This document shows positions 1-15,600 of a DNA stretch of 64,000 nucleotides, in pieces. The stretch's first letter is position 1, and the number at the start of each line of letters is the position of its first letter. The position numbers were made by a program, and so were the translations under genes. This DNA comes from Norana najaformis (taxonomy: Eukaryota; Annelida; Clitellata; Crassiclitellata; Hormogastridae), in the NCBI GenBank assembly GCA_964023275.1, contig OZ029914.1, forward strand, positions 36,568,424 through 36,632,423, written 5' to 3'. The notes beneath the pieces are model-generated. The model was not told the DNA's origin. It saw only the letters and a list, made by a program, of their open reading frames with translations, and did not search any database.

Positions 1-650
1 ACCCATTATGGGGGCACTGTTGTATACCAACTTCGGTTCCATTGCAATTCACGTTGTCCAACCATATTTGACCTGTTCCCATTCCGTGCTTGTTCCCAAT
101 TGCTGCACCGACGTAACTGATTTTAAATACAAACAGCAACAAGGTATGAAGCACGAGAAGAAAGACAGCAGGAGACATAATACATAAGAATCTATGAGGA
201 AACATCAACATTTGCCTTGTAATATATAAGGCACTGACAGTTTTATTTAGCAGCTCTAATTCAATTAAAAGTTCCAAGCAAACGTCATTCAAGGCCACTG
301 TTCATTATAATCTGGAGTTAGTGCGTGAAATGAAAGACTCAGCCCGTCGCTCAAAGGAATGCGCACCGCCACCGACCGACACTCGAAATGACTGTATTAT
401 ATCACAATTTGGAGTGATCTTCATCGAAGACATGGGCTATTTGAAATCCCGCATAATTTTACGAGCAGGCAAGCTTACCCATATCCGAGACTGGCACATG
501 CCACTCTTGCGCTGGCATTTGTAAATAAGTCATCACACACTGTTCCCCAGACTCCTGAATAGTAGATTTCCAATCGTCCTTCCTTTGAATTATTCCCGTA
601 AGAATTGTTCAATCTCACGGCAATAAAGTCTTCTTCAGTGCTCTCTACAA
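1..650 (-). CDS. SRCR module 12 (cut by window edge)
   Basis: Exon A 479-650 is complete. Exon B is present only as 1-116, covering its start (YVGAAIGNKHGMG) to about two thirds of its length; the donor lies outside the window. The array may continue to the left. Confidence 0.9.
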
Positions 651-3600
651 CTGCAATCATTTGCAAATTGGATTTCACATAATGAAGTGTCACCAAAACG
701 ATCTTGCAGGCTACGAATGAACAGGAAGGATGATGACGCACGATTGAAAGGGGCTAGGCAGAAAGCAATGTGTGCAAATCATCTTCTCGAAGTTGACTGC
801 ACTTGGCGAACTGTATGATATTTAACTCCAACGAGACGCGATCGATTTTAAAGGTATCAACCTGTTCATTTACTAGACTTATTCAGCGTTTAAAATAGGT
901 CGATTTAAAGTGGCTACTTTGCAGCGGCGTATATATAACAGGCTTAAATTCATGCGGCTAAAAGACGAGGCAGATCGGAAAACTGTCTCATCTGTAATTT
1001 ATGCTTCATTCTTTCTATAGTCACCGAGCTTCCTAATGTAACAATGACATAAAGAAGGCAGATTATTATCACGGAATGATCGCTTCGAAAATAAAACTGC
1101 TGGTTCTGTTCAAAAGAGCCACGAACTTAAACTTGAGTGAAAACATATTTGAAAGTTACATACTAACTGAAAATTAAAAAATCAATAGGAGTAGCCCAGC
1201 ACCGAATAAGTCCAAAATTATTCATAAATATAGTGAAGAAGAAACGTGAAAACTTAATTTCGTATTAGAAAAACAAAATATTCAGTATAATACGATAGCG
1301 GCTGTTGTACGGTTCGGTTGTGACATACACTCACCCTCGCAACTAATTGAGACATCTTCAATGTGGCTGCAATCGTGCACGCCCCACCCATTATGGGGGC
1401 ACTGTTGTATACCAACTTCGGTTCCATTGCAATTCACGTTGTCCAACCATATTTGACCTGTTCCCATTCCGTGCTTGTTCCCAATTGCTGCACCGACGTA
1501 ACTGATTTTAAATACAAACAGCAACAAGGTATGAAGCACGAGAAGAAAGACAGCAGGAGACATAATACATAAGAATCTATGAGGAAACATCAACATTTGC
1601 CTTGTAATATATAAGGCACTGACAGTTTTATTTAGCAGCTCTAATTCAATTAAAAGTTCCAAGCAAACGTCATTCAAGGCCACTGTTCATTATAATCTGG
1701 AGTTAGTGCGTGAAATGAAAGACTCAGCCCGTCGCTCAAAGGAATGCGCACCGCCACCGACCGACACTCGAAATGACTGTATTATAAACCTATTTTAAGT
1801 GATTTTCTTCGAAGACCTGCTCTATTTGTAATACCGCAAAATTTTACGAGCAGGCAAGCTTACCCATATCCGAGACTGGCACATGCCACTCTTGCGCTGG
1901 CATTTGTAAATAAGTCATCACACACTGTTCCCCAGACTCCTGAATAGTAGATTTCCAATCGTCCTTCCTTTGAATTATTCCCGTAAGAATTGTTCAATCT
2001 CACGGCAATAAAGTCTTCTTCAGTGCTCTCTACAACTGCAATCATTTGCAAATTGGATTTCACATAATGAAGTGTCACCAAAACGATCTTGCAGGCTACG
2101 AATGAACAGGAAGGATGATGACGCACGACTGAAAGGGGCTAGGCAGAAAGCAATGTGTGCAAATCATCTTCTCGAAGTTGACTGCACTTGGCGAACTGTA
2201 TGATATTTGACTCCAACGAGACGCGATCGATTTTAAAGGTATCAACCTGTTCATTTACTAGACTTATTCAGCGTTTGAAATAGGTCGATTTAAAGTGGCT
2301 ACTTTGCAGCGGCGTATATAACAGGCTTAAATTCATGCGGCTAAAAGACGCGGCAGATCGGAAAACTGTCTCATCTGTAATTTATGCTTCATTCTTTCTA
2401 TAGTTACCGACCTTCCTAATGTAACAATGACATAAAGAAGGCAGATTATTGTCACTGAATGATCGCTTCGAAAATAAAACTGCTGGTTCTGTTCAAAAGA
2501 GCCACGAACTTAAACTTGAGTGAAAACATATTTGAAAGTTACATACTAACTGAAAATTAAAAAATCAATAGCTGTAGGCCAGCACCGAATAAGTCCAAAA
2601 TTATTCATACATATAGTGAAGAAGAAACGTGAAAACTTAATTTCGTATTAGAAAAACAAAATATTCAGTATAATACGATAGCGGCTGTTGTACGGTTCGG
2701 TTGTGACATACACTCACCCTCGCAACTAATTGAGACATCTTCAATGTGGCTGCAATCGTGCACGCCCCACCCATTATGGGGGCACTGTTGTATACCAACT
2801 TCGGTTCCATTGCAATTCACGTTGTCCAACCATATTTGACCTGTTCCCATTCCGTGCTTGTTCCCAATTGCTGCACCGACGTAACTGATTTTAAATACAA
2901 ACAGCAACAAGGTATGAAGCACGAAAAGAAAGACAGCAGGAGACATAATACATAAGAATCTATGAGGAAACATCAACATTTGCCTTGTAATATATAAGGC
3001 ACTGACAGTTTTATTTAGCAGCTCTAATTCAATTAAAAGTTCCAAGCAAACGTCATTCAAGGCCACTGTTCATTATAATCTGGAGTTAGTGCGTGAAATG
3101 AAAGACTCAGCCCGTCGCTCAAAGGAATGCGCACCGCCACCGACCGACACTCGAAATGACTGTATTATATCACAATTTGGAGTGATCTTCATCGAAGACA
3201 TGGGCTATTTGTAATCCCGCATAATTTTACGAGCAGGCAAGCTTACCCATATCCGAGACTGGCACATGCCACTCTTGCGCTGGCATTTGTAAATAAGTCA
3301 TCACACACTGTTCCCCAGACTCCTGAATAGTAGATTTCCAATCGTCCTTCCTTTGAATTATTCCCGTAAGAATTGTTCAATCTCACGGCAATAAAGTCTT
3401 CTTCAGTGCTCTCTACAACTGCAATCATTTGCAAATTGGATTTCACATAATGAAGTGTCACCAAAACGATCTTGCAGGCTACGAATGAACAGGAAGGATG
3501 ATGACGCACGATTGAAAGGGGCTAGGCAGAAAGCAATGTGTGCAAATCATCTTCTCGAAGTTGACTGCACTTGGCGAACTGTATGATATTTAACTCCAAC

Positions 3601-6600
3601 GAGACGCGATCGATTTTAAAGGTATCAACCTGTTCATTTACTAGACTTATTCAGCGTTTAAAATAGGTCGATTTAAAGTGGCTACTTTGCAGCGGCGTAT
3701 ATATAACAGGCTTAAATTCATGCGGCTAAAAGACGAGGCAGATCGGAAAACTGTCTCATCTGTAATTTATGCTTCATTCTTTCTATAGTCACCGAGCTTC
3801 CTAATGTAACAATGACATAAAGAAGGCAGATTATTATCACGGAATGATCGCTTCGAAAATAAAACTGCTGGTTCTTTTCAAAAGAGCCACGAACTTAAAC
3901 TTGAGTGAAAACATATTTGAAAGTTACATACTAACTGAAAATTAAAAAATCAATAGCTGTAGCCCAGCACCGAATAAGTCCAAAATTATTCATAAATATA
4001 GTGAAGAAGAAACGTGAAAACTTAATTTCGTATTAGAAAAACAAAATATTCAGTATAATACGATAGCGGCTGTTGTACGGTTCGGTTGTGACATACACTC
4101 ACCCTCGCAACTAATTGAGACATCTTCAATGTGGCTGCAATCGTGCACGCCCCACCCATTATGGGGGCACTGTTGTATACCAACTTCGGTTCCATTGCAA
4201 TTCACGTTGTCCAACCATATTTGACCTGTTCCCATTCCGTGCTTGTTCCCAATTGCTGCACCGACGTAACTGATTTTAAATACAAACAGCAACAAGGTAT
4301 GAAGCACGAGAAGAAAGACAGCAGGAGACATAATACATAAGAATCTATGAGGAAACATCAACATTTGCCTTGTAATATATAAGGCACTGACAGTTTTATT
4401 TAGCAGCTCTAATTCAATTAAAAGTTCCAAGCAAACGTCATTCAAGGCCACTGTTCATTATAATCTGGAGTTAGTGCGTGAAATGAAAGACTCAGCCCGT
4501 CGCTCAAAGGAATGCGCACCGCCACCGACCGACACTCGAAATGACTGTATTATATCACAATTTGGAGTGATCTTCATCGAAGACATGGGCTATTTGTAAT
4601 CCCGCATAATTTTACGAGCAGGCAAGCTTACCCATATCCGAGACTGGCACATGCCACTCTTGCGCTGGCATTTGTAAATAAGTCATCACACACTGTTCCC
4701 CAGACTCCTGAATAGTAGATTTCCAATCGTCCTTCCTTTGAATTATTCCCGTAAGAATTGTTCAATCTCACGGCAATAAAGTCTTCTTCAGTGCTATCTA
4801 CAACTGCAATCATTTGCAAATTGGATTTCACATAATGAAGTGTCACCAAAACGATCTTGCAGGCTACGAATGAACAGGAAGGATGATGACGCACGACTGA
4901 AAGGGGCTAGGCAGAAAGCAATGTGTGCAAATCATCTTCTCGAAGTTGACTGCACTTGGCGAACTGTATGATATTTGACTCCAACGAGACGCGATCGATT
5001 TTAAAGGTATCAACCTGTTCATTTACTAGACTTATTCAGCGTTTGAAATAGGTCGATTTAAAGTGGCTACTTTGCAGCGGCGTATATAACAGGCTTAAAT
5101 TCATGCGGCTAAAAGACGCGGCAGATCGGAAAACTGTCTCATCTGTAATTTATGCTTCATTCTTTCTATAGTTACCGACCTTCCTAATGTAACAATGACA
5201 TAAAGAAGGCAGATTATTGTCACTGAATGATCGCTTCGAAAATAAAACTGCTGGTTCTGTTCAAAAGAGCCACGAACTTAAACTTGAGTGAAAACATATT
5301 TGAAAGTTACATACTAACTGAAAATTAAAAAATCAATAGCTGTAGGCCAGCACCGAATAAGTCCAAAATTATTCATACATATAGTGAAGAAGAAACGTGA
5401 AAACTTAATTTCGTATTAGAAAAACAAAATATTCAGTATAATACGATAGCGGCTGTTGTACGGTTCGGTTGTGACATACACTCACCCTCGCAACTAATTG
5501 AGACATCTTCAATGTGGCTGCAATCGTGCACGCCCCACCCATTATGGGGGCACTGTTGTATACCAACTTCGGTTCCATTGCAATTCACGTTGTCCAACCA
5601 TATTTGACCTGTTCCCATTCCGTGCTTGTTCCCAATTGCTGCACCGACGTAACTGATTTTAAATACAAACAGCAACAAGGTATGAAGCACGAAAAGAAAG
5701 ACAGCAGGAGACATAATACATAAGAATCTATGAGGAAACATCAACATTTGCCTTGTAATATATAAGGCACTGACAGTTTTATTTAGCAGCTCTAATTCAA
5801 TTAAAAGTTCCAAGCAAACGTCATTCAAGGCCACTGTTCATTATAATCTGGAGTTAGTGCGTGAAATGAAAGACTCAGCCCGTCGCTCAAAGGAATGCGC
5901 ACCGCCACCGACCGACACTCGAAATGACTGTATTATATCACAATTTGGAGTGATCTTCATCGAAGACATGGGCTATTTGTAATCCCGCATAATTTTACGA
6001 GCAGGCAAGCTTACCCATATCCGAGACTGGCACATGCCACTCTTGCGCTGGCATTTGTAAATAAGTCATCACACACTGTTCCCCAGACTCCTGAATAGTA
6101 GATTTCCAATCGTCCTTCCTTTGAATTATTCCCGTAAGAATTGTTCAATCTCACGGCAATAAAGTCTTCTTCAGTGCTCTCTACAACTGCAATCATTTGC
6201 AAATTGGATTTCACATAATGAAGTGTCACCAAAACGATCTTGCAGGCTACGAATGAACAGGAAGGATGATGACGCACGATTGAAAGGGGCTAGGCAGAAA
6301 GCAATGTGTGCAAATCATCTTCTCGAAGTTGACTGCACTTGGCGAACTGTATGATATTTAACTCCAACGAGACGCGATCGATTTTAAAGGTATCAACCTG
6401 TTCATTTACTAGACTTATTCAGCGTTTAAAATAGGTCGATTTAAAGTGGCTACTTTGCAGCGGCGTATATATAACAGGCTTAAATTCATGCGGCTAAAAG
6501 ACGAGGCAGATCGGAAAACTGTCTCATCTGTAATTTATGCTTCATTCTTTCTATAGTCACCGAGCTTCCTAATGTAACAATGACATAAAGAAGGCAGATT

Positions 6601-9600
6601 ATTATCACGGAATGATCGCTTCGAAAATAAAACTGCTGGTTCTGTTCAAAAGAGCCACGAACTTAAACTTGAGTGAAAACATATTTGAAAGTTACATACT
6701 AACTGAAAATTAAAAAATCAATAGCTGTAGGCCAGCACCGAATAAGTCCAAAATTATTCATACATATAGTGAAGAAGAAACGTGAAAACTTAATTTCGTA
6801 TTAGAAAAACAAAATATTCAGTATAATACGATAGCGGCTGTTGTACGGTTCGGTTGTGACATACACTCACCCTCGCAACTAATTGAGACATCTTCAATGT
6901 GGCTGCAATCGTGCACGCCCCACCCATTATGGGGGCACTGTTGTATACCAACTTCGGTTCCATTGCAATTCACGTTGTCCAACCATATTTGACCTGTTCC
7001 CATTCCGTGCTTGTTCCCAATTGCTGCACCGACGTAACTGATTTTAAATACAAACAGCAACAAGGTATGAAGCACGAAAAGAAAGACAGCAGGAGACATA
7101 ATACATAAGAATCTATGAGGAAACATCAACATTTGCCTTGTAATATATAAGGCACTGACAGTTTTATTTAGCAGCTCTAATTCAATTAAAAGTTCCAAGC
7201 AAACGTCATTCAAGGCCACTGTTCATTATAATCTGGAGTTAGTGCGTGAAATGAAAGACTCAGCCCGTCGCTCAAAGGAATGCGCACCGCCACCGACCGA
7301 CACTCGAAATGACTGTATTATATCACAATTTGGAGTGATCTTCATCGAAGACATGGGCTATTTGTAATCCCGCATAATTTTACGAGCAGGCAAGCTTACC
7401 CATATCCGAGACTGGCACATGCCACTCTTGCGCTGGCATTTGTAAATAAGTCATCACACACTGTTCCCCAGACTCCTGAATAGTAGATTTCCAATCGTCC
7501 TTCCTTTGAATTATTCCCGTAAGAATTGTTCAATCTCACGGCAATAAAGTCTTCTTCAGTGCTCTCTACAACTGCAATCATTTGCAAATTGGATTTCACA
7601 TAATGAAGTGTCACCAAAACGATCTTGCAGGCTACGAATGAACAGGAAGGATGATGACGCACGATTGAAAGGGGCTAGGCAGAAAGCAATGTGTGCAAAT
7701 CATCTTCTCGAAGTTGACTGCACTTGGCGAACTGTATGATATTTAACTCCAACGAGACGCGATCGATTTTAAAGGTATCAACCTGTTCATTTACTAGACT
7801 TATTCAGCGTTTAAAATAGGTCGATTTAAAGTGGCTACTTTGCAGCGGCGTATATATAACAGGCTTAAATTCATGCGGCTAAAAGACGAGGCAGATCGGA
7901 AAACTGTCTCATCTGTAATTTATGCTTCATTCTTTCTATAGTCACCGAGCTTCCTAATGTAACAATGACATAAAGAAGGCAGATTATTATCACGGAATGA
8001 TCGCTTCGAAAATAAAACTGCTGGTTCTTTTCAAAAGAGCCACGAACTTAAACTTGAGTGAAAACATATTTGAAAGTTACATACTAACTGAAAATTAAAA
8101 AATCAATAGCTGTAGCCCAGCACCGAATAAGTCCAAAATTATTCATAAATATAGTGAAGAAGAAACGTGAAAACTTAATTTCGTATTAGAAAAACAAAAT
8201 ATTCAGTATAATACGATAGCGGCTGTTGTACGGTTCGGTTGTGACATACACTCACCCTCGCAACTAATTGAGACATCTTCAATGTGGCTGCAATCGTGCA
8301 CGCCCCACCCATTATGGGGGCACTGTTGTATACCAACTTCGGTTCCATTGCAATTCACGTTGTCCAACCATATTTGACCTGTTCCCATTCCGTGCTTGTT
8401 CCCAATTGCTGCACCGACGTAACTGATTTTAAATACAAACAGCAACAAGGTATGAAGCACGAGAAGAAAGACAGCAGGAGACATAATACATAAGAATCTA
8501 TGAGGAAACATCAACATTTGCCTTGTAATATATAAGGCACTGACAGTTTTATTTAGCAGCTCTAATTCAATTAAAAGTTCCAAGCAAACGTCATTCAAGG
8601 CCACTGTTCATTATAATCTGGAGTTAGTGCGTGAAATGAAAGACTCAGCCCGTCGCTCAAAGGAATGCGCACCGCCACCGACCGACACTCGAAATGACTG
8701 TATTATATCACAATTTGGAGTGATCTTCATCGAAGACATGGGCTATTTGTAATCCCGCATAATTTTACGAGCAGGCAAGCTTACCCATATCCGAGACTGG
8801 CACATGCCACTCTTGCGCTGGCATTTGTAAATAAGTCATCACACACTGTTCCCCAGACTCCTGAATAGTAGATTTCCAATCGTCCTTCCTTTGAATTATT
8901 CCCGTAAGAATTGTTCAATCTCACGGCAATAAAGTCTTCTTCAGTGCTATCTACAACTGCAATCATTTGCAAATTGGATTTCACATAATGAAGTGTCACC
9001 AAAACGATCTTGCAGGCTACGAATGAACAGGAAGGATGATGACGCACGACTGAAAGGGGCTAGGCAGAAAGCAATGTGTGCAAATCATCTTCTCGAAGTT
9101 GACTGCACTTGGCGAACTGTATGATATTTGACTCCAACGAGACGCGATCGATTTTAAAGGTATCAACCTGTTCATTTACTAGACTTATTCAGCGTTTGAA
9201 ATAGGTCGATTTAAAGTGGCTACTTTGCAGCGGCGTATATAACAGGCTTAAATTCATGCGGCTAAAAGACGCGGCAGATCGGAAAACTGTCTCATCTGTA
9301 ATTTATGCTTCATTCTTTCTATAGTTACCGACCTTCCTAATGTAACAATGACATAAAGAAGGCAGATTATTGTCACTGAATGATCGCTTCGAAAATAAAA
9401 CTGCTGGTTCTGTTCAAAAGAGCCACGAACTTAAACTTGAGTGAAAACATATTTGAAAGTTACATACTAACTGAAAATTAAAAAATCAATAGCTGTAGGC
9501 CAGCACCGAATAAGTCCAAAATTATTCATACATATAGTGAAGAAGAAACGTGAAAACTTAATTTCGTATTAGAAAAACAAAATATTCAGTATAATACGAT

Positions 9601-12600
9601 AGCGGCTGTTGTACGGTTCGGTTGTGACATACACTCACCCTCGCAACTAATTGAGACATCTTCAATGTGGCTGCAATCGTGCACGCCCCACCCATTATGG
9701 GGGCACTGTTGTATACCAACTTCGGTTCCATTGCAATTCACGTTGTCCAACCATATTTGACCTGTTCCCATTCCGTGCTTGTTCCCAATTGCTGCACCGA
9801 CGTAACTGATTTTAAATACAAACAGCAACAAGGTATGAAGCACGAAAAGAAAGACAGCAGGAGACATAATACATAAGAATCTATGAGGAAACATCAACAT
9901 TTGCCTTGTAATATATAAGGCACTGACAGTTTTATTTAGCAGCTCTAATTCAATTAAAAGTTCCAAGCAAACGTCATTCAAGGCCACTGTTCATTATAAT
10001 CTGGAGTTAGTGCGTGAAATGAAAGACTCAGCCCGTCGCTCAAAGGAATGCGCACCGCCACCGACCGACACTCGAAATGACTGTATTATATCACAATTTG
10101 GAGTGATCTTCATCGAAGACATGGGCTATTTGTAATCCCGCATAATTTTACGAGCAGGCAAGCTTACCCATATCCGAGACTGGCACATGCCACTCTTGCG
10201 CTGGCATTTGTAAATAAGTCATCACACACTGTTCCCCAGACTCCTGAATAGTAGATTTCCAATCGTCCTTCCTTTGAATTATTCCCGTAAGAATTGTTCA
10301 ATCTCACGGCAATAAAGTCTTCTTCAGTGCTATCTACAACTGCAATCATTTGCAAATTGGATTTCACATAATGAAGTGTCACCAAAACGATCTTGCAGGC
10401 TACGAATGAACAGGAAGGATGATGACGCACGACTGAAAGGGGCTAGGCAGAAAGCAATGTGTGCAAATCATCTTCTCGAAGTTGACTGCACTTGGCGAAC
10501 TGTATGATATTTGACTCCAACGAGACGCGATCGATTTTAAAGGTATCAACCTGTTCATTTACTAGACTTATTCAGCGTTTGAAATAGGTCGATTTAAAGT
10601 GGCTACTTTGCAGCGGCGTATATAACAGGCTTAAATTCATGCGGCTAAAAGACGCGGCAGATCGGAAAACTGTCTCATCTGTAATTTATGCTTCATTCTT
10701 TCTATAGTTACCGACCTTCCTAATGTAACAATGACATAAAGAAGGCAGATTATTGTCACTGAATGATCGCTTCGAAAATAAAACTGCTGGTTCTGTTCAA
10801 AAGAGCCACGAACTTAAACTTGAGTGAAAACATATTTGAAAGTTACATACTAACTGAAAATTAAAAAATCAATAGCTGTAGGCCAGCACCGAATAAGTCC
10901 AAAATTATTCATACATATAGTGAAGAAGAAACGTGAAAACTTAATTTCGTATTAGAAAAACAAAATATTCAGTATAATACGATAGCGGCTGTTGTACGGT
11001 TCGGTTGTGACATACACTCACCCTCGCAACTAATTGAGACATCTTCAATGTGGCTGCAATCGTGCACGCCCCACCCATTATGGGGGCACTGTTGTATACC
11101 AACTTCGGTTCCATTGCAATTCACGTTGTCCAACCATATTTGACCTGTTCCCATTCCGTGCTTGTTCCCAATTGCTGCACCGACGTAACTGATTTTAAAT
11201 ACAAACAGCAACAAGGTATGAAGCACGAAAAGAAAGACAGCAGGAGACATAATACATAAGAATCTATGAGGAAACATCAACATTTGCCTTGTAATATATA
11301 AGGCACTGACAGTTTTATTTAGCAGCTCTAATTCAATTAAAAGTTCCAAGCAAACGTCATTCAAGGCCACTGTTCATTATAATCTGGAGTTAGTGCGTGA
11401 AATGAAAGACTCAGCCCGTCGCTCAAAGGAATGCGCACCGCCACCGACCGACACTCGAAATGACTGTATTATATCACAATTTGGAGTGATCTTCATCGAA
11501 GACATGGGCTATTTGTAATCCCGCATAATTTTACGAGCAGGCAAGCTTACCCATATCCGAGACTGGCACATGCCACTCTTGCGCTGGCATTTGTAAATAA
11601 GTCATCACACACTGTTCCCCAGACTCCTGAATAGTAGATTTCCAATCGTCCTTCCTTTGAATTATTCCCGTAAGAATTGTTCAATCTCACGGCAATAAAG
11701 TCTTCTTCAGTGCTCTCTACAACTGCAATCATTTGCAAATTGGATTTCACATAATGAAGTGTCACCAAAACGATCTTGCAGGCTACGAATGAACAGGAAG
11801 GATGATGACGCACGACTGAAAGGGGCTAGGCAGAAAGCAATGTGTGCAAATCATCTTCTCGAAGTTGACTGCACTTGGCGAACTGTATGATATTTGACTC
11901 CAACGAGACGCGATCGATTTTAAAGGTATCAACCTGTTCATTTACTAGACTTATTCAGCGTTTGAAATAGGTCGATTTAAAGTGGCTACTTTGCAGCGGC
12001 GTATATAACAGGCTTAAATTCATGCGGCTAAAAGACGCGGCAGATCGGAAAACTGTCTCATCTGTAATTTATGCTTCATTCTTTCTATAGTTACCGACCT
12101 TCCCAATGTAACAATGACATAAAGAAGGCAGATTATTGTCACTGAATGATCGCTTCGAAAATAAAACTGCTGGTTCTGTTCAAAAGAGCCACGAACTTAA
12201 ACTTGAGTGAAAACATATTTGAAAGTTACATACTAACTGAAAATTAAAAAATCAATAGCTGTAGGCCAGCACCGAATAAGTCCAAAATTATTCATACATA
12301 TAGTGAAGAAGAAACGTGAAAACTTAATTTCGTATTAGAAAAACAAAATATTCAGTATAATACGATAGCGGCTGTTGTACGGTTCGGTTGTGACATACAC
12401 TCACCCTCGCAACTAATTGAGACATCTTCAATGTGGCTGCAATCGTGCACGCCCCACCCATTATGGGGGCACTGTTGTATACCAACTTCGGTTCCATTGC
12501 AATTCACGTTGTCCAACCATATTTGACCTGTTCCCATTCCGTGCTTGTTCCCAATTGCTGCACCGACGTAACTGATTTTAAATACAAACAGCAACAAGGT

Positions 12601-15600
12601 ATGAAGCACGAAAAGAAAGACAGCAGGAGACATAATACATAAGAATCTATGAGGAAACATCAACATTTGCCTTGTAATATATAAGGCACTGACAGTTTTA
12701 TTTAGCAGCTCTAATTCAATTAAAAGTTCCAAGCAAACGTCATTCAAGGCCACTGTTCATTATAATCTGGAGTTAGTGCGTGAAATGAAAGACTCAGCCC
12801 GTCGCTCAAAGGAATGCGCACCGCCACCGACCGACACTCGAAATGACTGTATTATATCACAATTTGGAGTGATCTTCATCGAAGACATGGGCTATTTGTA
12901 ATCCCGCATAATTTTACGAGCAGGCAAGCTTACCCATATCCGAGACTGGCACATGCCACTCTTGCGCTGGCATTTGTAAATAAGTCATCACACACTGTTC
13001 CCCAGACTCCTGAATAGTAGATTTCCAATCGTCCTTCCTTTGAATTATTCCCGTAAGAATTGTTCAATCTCACGGCAATAAAGTCTTCTTCAGTGCTCTC
13101 TACAACTGCAATCATTTGCAAATTGGATTTCACATAATGAAGTGTCACCAAAACGATCTTGCAGGCTACGAATGAACAGGAAGGATGATGACGCACGACT
13201 GAAAGGGGCTAGGCAGAAAGCAATGTGTGCAAATCATCTTCTCGAAGTTGACTGCACTTGGCGAACTGTATGATATTTGACTCCAACGAGACGCGATCGA
13301 TTTTAAAGGTATCAACCTGTTCATTTACTAGACTTATTCAGCGTTTGAAATAGGTCGATTTAAAGTGGCTACTTTGCAGCGGCGTATATAACAGGCTTAA
13401 ATTCATGCGGCTAAAAGACGCGGCAGATCGGAAAACTGTCTCATCTGTAATTTATGCTTCATTCTTTCTATAGTTACCGACCTTCCTAATGTAACAATGA
13501 CATAAAGAAGGCAGATTATTGTCACTGAATGATCGCTTCGAAAATAAAACTGCTGGTTCTGTTCAAAAGAGCCACGAACTTAAACTTGAGTGAAAACATA
13601 TTTGAAAGTTACATACTAACTGAAAATTAAAAAATCAATAGCTGTAGGCCAGCACCGAATAAGTCCAAAATTATTCATACATATAGTGAAGAAGAAACGT
13701 GAAAACTTAATTTCGTATTAGAAAAACAAAATATTCAGTATAATACGATAGCGGCTGTTGTACGGTTCGGTTGTGACATACACTCACCCTCGCAACTAAT
13801 TGAGACATCTTCAATGTGGCTGCAATCGTGCACGCCCCACCCATTATGGGGGCACTGTTGTATACCAACTTCGGTTCCATTGCAATTCACGTTGTCCAAC
13901 CATATTTGACCTGTTCCCATTCCGTGCTTGTTCCCAATTGCTGCACCGACGTAACTGATTTTAAATACAAACAGCAACAAGGTATGAAGCACGAAAAGAA
14001 AGACAGCAGGAGACATAATACATAAAAATCTATGAGGAAACATCAACATTTGCCTTGTAATATATAAGGCACTGACAGTTTTATTTAGCAGCTCTAATTC
14101 AATTAAAAGTTCCAAGCAAACGTCATTCAAGGCCACTGTTCATTATAATCTGGAGTTAGTGCGTGAAATGAAAGACTCAGCCCGTCGCTCAAAGGAATGC
14201 GCACCGCCACCGACCGACACTCGAAATGACTGTATTATATCACAATTTGGAGTGATCTTCATCGAAGACATGGGCTATATGTAATCCCGCATAATTTTAC
14301 GAGCAGGCAAGCTTACCCATATCCGAGACTGGCACATGCCACTCTTGCGCTGGCATTTGTAAATAAGTCATCACACACTGTTCCCCAGACTCCTGAATAG
14401 TAGATTTCCAATCGTCCTTCCTTTGAATTATTCCCGTAAGAATTGTTCAATCTCACGGCAATAAAGTCTTCTTCAGTGCTCTCTACAACTGCAATCATTT
14501 GCAAATTGGATTTCACATAATGAAGTGTCACCAAAACGATCTTGCAGGCTACGAATGAACAGGAAGGATGATGACGCACGATTGAAAGGGGCTAGGCAGA
14601 AAGCAATGTGTGCAAATCATCTTCTCGAAGTTGACTGCACTTGGCGAACTGTATGATATTTGACTCCAACGAGACGCGATCGATTTTAAAGGTATCAACC
14701 TGTTCATTTACTAGACTTATTCAGCGTTTGAAATAGGTCGATTTAAAGTGGCTACTTTGCAGCGGCGTATATAACAGGCTTAAATTCATGCGGCTAAAAG
14801 ACGCGGCAGATCGGAAAACTGTCTCATCTGTAATTTATGCTTCATTCTTTCTATAGTTACCGAGCTTCCCAATGTAACAATGACATAAAGAAGGCAGATT
14901 ATTGTCACTGAATGATCGCTTCGAAAATAAAACTGCTGGTTCTGTTCCAAAGAGCCACGAACTTAAACTTGAGTGAAAACATATTTGAAAGTTACATACT
15001 AACTGAAAATTAAAAAATCAATAGCTGTAGGCCAGCACCGAATAAGTCCAAAATTATTCATACATATAGTGAAGAAGAAACGTGAAAACTTAATTTCGTA
15101 TTAGAAAAACAAAATATTCAGTATAATACGATAGCGCCTGTTGTACGGTTCGGTTGTGACATACACTCACCCTCGCAACTAATTGAGACATCTTCAATGT
15201 GGCTGCAATCGTGCACGCCCCACCCATTATGGGGGCACTGTTGTATACCAACTTCGGTTCCATTGCAATTCACGTTGTCCAACCATATTTGACCTGTTCC
15301 CATTCCGTGCTTGTTCCCAATTGCTGCACCGACGTAACTGATTTTAAATACAAACAGCAACAAGGTATGAAGCACGAGAAGAAAGACAGCAGGAGACATA
15401 ATACATAAGAATCTATGAGGAAACATCAACATTTGCCTTGTAATATATAAGGCACTGACAGTTTTATTTAGCAGCTCTAATTCAATTAAAAGTTCCAAGC
15501 AAACGTCATTCAAGGCCACTGTTCATTATAATCTGGAGTTAGTGCGTGAAATGAAAGACTCAGCCCGTCGCTCAAAGGAATGCGCACCGCCACCGACCGA

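Noticed and set aside
1363-1572. 69-codon plus-strand frame repeated in every SRCR unit
   Set aside because: It is antisense to exon B and is repeated only because the unit is; its open state follows from the exon on the other strand.
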